Origin: Ancistrus triradiatus
Lineage: Eukaryota > Chordata > Actinopteri > Siluriformes > Loricariidae
Direction of reading: 5' to 3'
Length of the DNA stretch: 64,000 nucleotides
NCBI GenBank assembly: GCA_025084515.1
Contig: JAJAGP010001323.1
Coordinates: forward strand, 124,001 to 188,000
Shown here: positions 58,880 through 64,000 of the stretch, one piece after another
Layout of the letters: each line of letters begins with the position of its first letter
Numbering within the stretch: position 1 is the stretch's first letter
Notes under the pieces: generated by a model
The model's input: only the letters and a program-made list of their open reading frames with translations
Databases searched by the model: none
Told to the model about the DNA's origin: nothing
Made by a program: the position numbers and the translations under genes

Positions 58880-60056
58880 CAGTGGGGCAAAAAGGTATTT
58901 ATTGAGCCACTGATTGTGCAAGTTCTCCTACTTAGAAAGATGACAGAGGTCTGTAATTTTCATCATAGGTACAATCACATTGTAGGATTTTCAAAGAATT
59001 ACTTGTAAATCATGGTGGAAAATAAGTATTTGGTCACCCACAAACAAGCAAGATATCTGGTTCTCACAGACCTGTAACTTCTTCTTTAAGAAGCTCTACT
59101 GTCCTCCACTCGTTACCTGTATTAATAGCACCTGTTTGACCTCATTGTCTGTATAAAAGACACCTGTCCACAGCCTCAAACAGTCAGACTCCAAACTCAA
59201 TCATGGCCAATTCCAAAGAGCTGTTGAAGGACACCAGGAAGAAAATTGTAGACCTGCACCAGGCTGGGAAGAGTGAATCTACGATAGGCAAGCAGGTTGG
59301 TGTGAATAAATCAACTGTGGGAACAACTGTAAGAAAATTGAAGACATACAAGTCCATTGATAATCCCCCTTGATCTGGGATGCCACGCAAGATCTCATCC
59401 CATGGGGTCAAAATGAACATGAGAACGGTGTGCAAACATCCCAGAACCTGCAGAGAGCTGGGACCAAAGTAACAAAGGCTACCATCAGTAACACACTACG
59501 CCAAGAGGGACTCAGATCCTGCAGTGCCAGGCGTGTCCCTCTGCTTAAGCCAGTACATGTCCAGGCCCGTCTGAAGTTTGCCAGAGAGCATATGGATGAT
59601 CCAGAAGAGGACTGGGAGAATATCATGTGGTCAGATGAAACCAAAATAGAACTTTTTGTTAAAATCTCAACTCGTCGCCTTTGGAGGAAGAAGAATTCTG
59701 AGTTGCACCATACCTACTGTGAAGCATGGGGGTGGAAACATCATGCTTTGGGACTGTTCTTCTGCAAAAGGGGACAGGATGACTGATTCGTGTTAAGGGA
59801 AGAATGAACGGGGCCATGTATTGTGAGATTTTAAGCCAAAACCTCCTTCCATCAGTGAGAGCATTGAAGATGGAACGTAGCTGGGTCTTCCAGCAATGAT
59901 CCCAAACACACCGCTTGGGCAACGAAGGAGTGGCTCCATAAAAAGCATTTCAAGGTCCTGGAGTGGCCTAGCCAGTTTCCAGACCTCAACCCCATAGAAA
60001 ATTTTCGGAGGGAGTTGAAAGTCAGTGTTGCCCAGCGACAGCCCCAAAACATGTAA
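58880..60056 (+). mobile_element. Tc1-like family D, 3' end missing
   Basis: TA then CAGTGGGGCAAAAAGGTATT; matches 28990-29325. Carries most of a transposase and stops before the right TIR at about 60056. Confidence 0.75.
59203..60056 (+). pseudogene. Tc1-family transposase, frameshifted
   Basis: Begins MANSKELLKDTRKKIVDLHQ with helix-turn-helix QAGKSESTIGKQVGVNKSTV. A TGA follows SIDNPP. Middle part KVTKATISNTLRQEGLRSCS, then DDPEEDWENIMWSDETKIEL (first catalytic Asp). The later QQ-D-NDP and SPDLNPIE blocks are frame-broken near 59890-60005. Truncated at the C-terminus. Confidence 0.75.
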
Positions 60057-61080
60057 CCTATGCAGTCAGCAAATGTTATGACCTGTTATTTCCTTTCCAG
60101 TTTACAGCTGCAGATTTTCTACCATGTGTACCTGTACTGCTCCTGCAAACTAAGCAGAAAACAGTAAATGGCCCTTTAGCCTTCAAGTGCTCTCTCATTT
60201 CACAGTTTCTTGCTACAACAATAAGAAAAAGAAGTGGGTCATCCTGAGAGCCATCTCTAGTCTACTTGTGCTAATCACACAACTCAGCCACCCACCTTAA
60301 CAACACCAGAGCTGTTCAGTTCTTAGAGGTTTCTAATGCTGAGCCTCTGTGGTTCATATCCCACATCTGGCAAGGTGAAGCTTGTGTGTTTATCAGTTTG
60401 TCTTTTAAGAGCAAGGCCATCCTATTCCACCATACAGGAGTTGTAGGGTTACCTCCAGGCCAAGGGGATTGGGTCTGTGGTGGCACAAGCAGTGCATCCC
60501 CTTTTGCTCCCCCTGGAGGGAGCAAGCAGACATATTTGAACTGAAGTTATTTTGTTTTGTCTCTTCAATTTGGGCCAATTTGCATCGGAGCACTAATATC
60601 AGATTATTACTTATGTGTGCGCATGCTAACATGTACCAGTGGGTATATAGCACATGACAACAATAATAAAAGACGGGCTGTAATTAAAGTTATACCAAAA
60701 TTATCTTATCATTTGCGGAGTCAAGTCAGCAATGGCCTTTCCACCACACAGCCGTACACAAATAAATGCACACAGAAACAGTCATTTCTGCTCTTTCAGA
60801 TCTGGGTGTAATTGACCCTGCATTCCTCTGCTTTCCGAGAGCTAAATGTGTACTGTACTCTCTCAGCCACACGTTTTCAGTTCTTCTACCAAGACTTCTG
60901 GGATTTGTGTATTTTTGCCAATGATGATTGGCATAATGGACTCCAGTATTTATTTGATTTGTTTCTGTACTGAATTTCTGCATGTAATTTCAGGAGTAAT
61001 ATCAGTTTTATTTCTTTTTTTTTGGAATGTGATGCAGGCCTGAAATGCAGAAATGGATATATATACATTTTTGGCCCACT
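60057..61080. other. Intergenic, mostly unrecognised
   Basis: A weak SINE-like piece ('ctgtggttcatatcccacatctggcaagg') is near 60345-60420. Nothing else identified. Confidence 0.35.
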
Positions 61081-61081
61081 G

Positions 61082-61117
<36 letters not shown>

Positions 61118-61190
61118 TATATATACATATGTATATACGCATATATATACATATGTATATACACATATATACACATATACATATACACGT
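61081..61190. repeat. (AT)n / (ATAC)n low-complexity tract
   Basis: Alternating TA, ATAC and ATGT units over about 110 bases. Confidence 0.9.
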
Positions 61191-61191
61191 G

Positions 61192-61345
61192 TGGTATCTT
61201 AGTAGTTAAGGTACTGGACTATGGACCAGAAGGTCCAGGGTTCAAATCCCACCTCTGCCAAACTGCCACTGTTGAGCAAGGCCCTTGAGCAAGTCCCTTA
61301 ACCCACAATTGCTTGGATTGTAAGATTGTATCAATTGTGTCAAAT
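61192..61345 (+). repeat. tRNA-derived SINE, truncated tail
   Basis: 'gtatcttagtagttaaggtactgg' head, B-box GGTTCAAATCC, body with 'cccacaattgcttggattgtaag'. The usual tail is replaced by a Tc1-like element start. Confidence 0.7.
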
Positions 61346-62400
61346 GTTGGCACCCCTGAATGTTTTCCAGAAAATGAAGTAATTCTCCTGGAAAATTATT
61401 GCAATTACACAAGTTTTGCTATACAAATGTTTGGGGTCATTGTCCTGCTGGAAGACCCATGACCTAGGACACAAAACCAGCTTTCTGACAAAGGGAACTA
61501 CATTGTGACCTAAAATCCTTTGGTAATCATCAGATTTCATGATGCCTTACACACAGTCAAGGCACCCAGTGCAAGAGGCATCAAAACAACCCCAAAATAT
61601 CTTTAAACCTCCACCATATTTGACTATAGGTACTGTGTTATTTTCTTTGTAGGCCTCATTCTGTTTTCGGTAAACAGCAGAATGATGTGCTCTACCAAAA
61701 AGCTCTATCTTGGTCTCATCTGTCCACAAGATGTTTTTTCAGAAGGATTTGGGGAAACTGCAGTCTAGCTTTTTATGTCTCTGTGTCAGCAGTGGGGTTC
61801 TCCTGGGTCTCCTGCTATAGTGTTTCATTTCATTCAAATGTTGATGGATAGTTCGCACTGACACTGATGCTCCCTGAGCCTGCAGGACAGCTTGAATTTC
61901 TTTGGAACTTAATAGGGGCTGCTTATCCACCATCAGGACTATCCTGCGTTGCAACCTTTAATCAGTTTTTCTGTTCCATCCCCGTCCAGGGAGATTAGCT
62001 AGAGTGGCATGGGTTGTAAACTTCTTGATTATGTTGAGTACCGTGAACAAAGGAACTTCAAGATCTCTGGAAATTCAGTTGTAACCTTGAGATTGTTGTT
62101 TTTCCATTTTCTCAAGTCCTCAGACAGTTTTCTTATCCTTCTTCTTATCTGGTTTCAGGTGTGATGTTTATATTGGCCACACCTGTTACTTGCCACAGGT
62201 GAGTTGACACGAGCATCACATACTTGAAACAAAGTTATTTACCCACAGTTTTGAAAAGGTGCCAATAATTTTGTCCGGCCCATTTTTGAAGTTTTGTGTG
62301 AAATTATGTCAAATTTGCCTTTTTTGCTTCTTTACTTTTTTTATTTTGATGCTATATATATACAGTTTCAGATATGCATTTCCAGGAGTCTAGCCTGGTC
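61336..62400 (-). mobile_element. Tc1-like family F, degenerate
   Basis: Outer parts 'gtgtcaaatgttggcacccctgaatg' and 'ggtgccaataattttgtccggcccattttt' mark the family. Minus strand encodes PLLSSKEIQAVLQAQGASVSVRTIHQHLN (helix-turn-helix part), MWTDETKIELFGRAHHSAVY (catalytic Asp) and WVFQQDNDPKHLYSK (second catalytic Asp), in different frames. The right limit is approximate. Confidence 0.7.
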
Positions 62401-62925
62401 GGGATGCCTGAGTGCCAGGAGCCTCTGGCAAGGAGGAATCATCTGGGAAACTCACTGTCAGAGTGACTCAGCGGTTGAGCACTGATCGCAGTTTTGACAT
62501 TGTATACTGTCTTTCAGACACCATTAAGTCCAGATGTATGGCCTCAAGGTGCCATTAAGTTCAAGTGTGTGGTTTCTTGGTAGTGAACGTTTGGATTGGA
62601 CTTCATATCAAGTAAAGCCAGATTTATATAAAAGAGCAAAGTCTAATAAGCAGCTTTAGATTAATACTGAAAAGGGATGAGGATGAATGGGAAGAGGAAG
62701 AAACCTTGAAAGAAGCAGAACTGCAGAGGCAGAAGAAAAAGGGACCCAACCTCCTTGTGCAACCTGGATATTACATGTAAGAATTAAATTTACTTATATT
62801 AAATTACCATAATATTACCATTATAGGTCACGTATATACAAGTGGAACTCCATATGGTATACTTATATGGTATAGCAAAAGGTATACTTCTGCTAGCCAA
62901 AATGTATTTATTTCAACTACATCTA
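62401..62925. other. Intergenic, nothing recognised
   Basis: A short purine-rich stretch at about 62665-62745; no gene or repeat identified. Confidence 0.4.
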
Positions 62926-62929
62926 ACAT

Positions 62930-63756
62930 GCAACTCAAAAGCTCAGTGGCCTCCATAATCCTTAAATGGAGGAAGTTTGGAACAACCAGGAGAGCTGGGC
63001 GCCCAAACAAACTAGTAATCACTCTGGCCGAGCTCCAAAGATCCTTTGTTCAGATGAGAGAAAATTCCAGAAGGTCAACCATCACTGCAGCACTCCACCA
63101 ATCTGGGCTTTATGGTAGAGTGGCCAGACAGAAGCCTCAGTAAAAGACACATGAAAGCCATCTGGAGTTTGCCAAAAAAGCACCTTACGGACTCTCAGAC
63201 TGTGAGAAACAAAATTCTCTGGTCTGATGAAACAAAGATTGAACATTTTGGTGCTAATTCTAAGCATCATATCTGGAGGAAACCAAGCACAACTCATCAC
63301 TTGCCCAGTGCTATCCTTACAGTGAAGCATGGTGGTGACAGCATCATGCTGTGGATAATGTGAAGGATATGGGAGTGTTTTTCAGAGTCTTTAGTTCCAT
63401 TGAAGGGAAACCTTAATGCTTCAGCATACCGAGACATTGTGGACAATTCCATGCTTCTAACGTTGTGGGAACAATTTGGGGAAGGCCCGTTTGTGTTCCA
63501 GCATGACTGTGTCCCAGTGCGTAAAACAAGGTACATAAAGGCAGAATTGGGTGAGTTTGGTGTGGAAGAACATGACTGGCCTGCACAGTGTCCTGACCTC
63601 AACCAAAACCCACACATCAGTGTCTGATCTCATAAATGCTCTTCTGGATGAATGGGTAAAAATTCCCACAGACACACTCCAAAATCTTGCAGAAAACCTT
63701 CCCAGAAGAGTGGAAGCTGCACAGGAGGGACCGACTTTATTTGAATGTGTATTAGT
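62930..63756 (+). pseudogene. Chimeric Tc1-family transposase remnant
   Basis: The first part (to about 63360) is family E: SSVASIILKWRKFGTTRRAG, RRSTITAALHQSGLYGRVAR, NKILWSDETKIEHFG. From about 63385 the text switches to another Tc1-like family: NASAYRDIVDNSMLL, GPFVFQHDCVPVRKTR, HDWPAQCPDLN, ALLDEWVKIPTDTLQNLAEN. No TIRs are seen. Multiple frameshifts. Confidence 0.65.
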
Positions 63757-63777
63757 TTAGAATGTTAAGTCAAGTCA

Positions 63778-64000
63778 AGTCAAGTCAGATCTATTTATAT
63801 AGCGCTTTTTACAATGGAGCATTGTCTCAAAGCAACTTTACAAGTTTAGATTATCTCCTAATATCTACATCCAATCCCAAACTGAGCAAGCCTAGGGCGA
63901 CAGTGGCAAGGAAAAACTCCCTAAGTGTTATGGGGAAGAAACCTTGGGAGGACCAAGACTCAAAAAGGGATAAATGATAGATGATAAATCTAAGAATGAA
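63778..64000. repeat. Dispersed repeat shared with gnb3 intron
   Basis: Longer copy of the repeat at 18413-18575, preceded by four tandem CAAGT units at about 63769-63786 and running off the window end. Confidence 0.75.

Noticed and set aside
60886..61288. Tyr/Ile-rich open frames on both strands
   Set aside because: Pure products of the (AT)n/(ATAC)n tract.
1..64000. miR-200/141 hairpins, U7 or other small RNAs known near human 12p13
   Set aside because: Looked for their mature sequences by eye on both strands and saw none.

Overview
This window is vertebrate nuclear DNA, most likely from a teleost fish. Its genes have short exons with GT..AG introns, it has no bacterial-style gene packing, and it is full of Tc1/mariner-like transposons, tRNA-derived SINEs and miniature inverted-repeat elements typical of fish. 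The repeat set resembles otophysan (catfish-like) genomes, but that finer placement is a weak inference.

Four host genes can be supported. A C-type lectin gene (+, about 1073-4446, 5' part probably outside the window) is followed by a G-protein beta-3 gene gnb3 (+, 12020-19953) and a triosephosphate isomerase gene tpi1 (+, 25615-34234). An enolase gene, best called eno2 by synteny (-, 46198-54715, with a possible 5' UTR exon near 57717), lies tail-to-tail with tpi1. GNB3, TPI1, ENO2 and C-type lectin genes all lie on human 12p13, so this is a conserved block, with eno2 inverted and several human neighbours (CDCA3, USP5, SPSB2, LRRC23) not seen between them.

Most exons are clean and match the exon lengths of their families. 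Two are not. The gnb3 exon at 15702-15856 and tpi1 coding exon 1 at 25615-25732 carry clusters of frame-breaking indels although neighbouring exons are intact. The last exon of eno2 (C-terminal residues) was not found anywhere between 46198 and tpi1. These are either local sequence errors or real early decay.

The rest is repeats. There are at least six Tc1-like families (one nearly intact at 23454-25032, another complete with ends at 46889-48410), three pogo-like elements with a psq/Brinker-type helix-turn-helix remnant, and a hAT remnant with a BED finger. There is a Penelope-like GIY-YIG fragment, and a GC-rich Ty3/Gypsy remnant (about 39330-41535) inserted in a MITE. LTR-like elements that begin with a hairpin, a 190-bp-arm foldback palindrome upstream of eno2, tRNA-SINEs and microsatellites complete the picture. 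I see no CRISPR, operon, viral or toxin gene, and no convincing new molecular system; the most informative observations are the damaged exons and the nested repeat structures.
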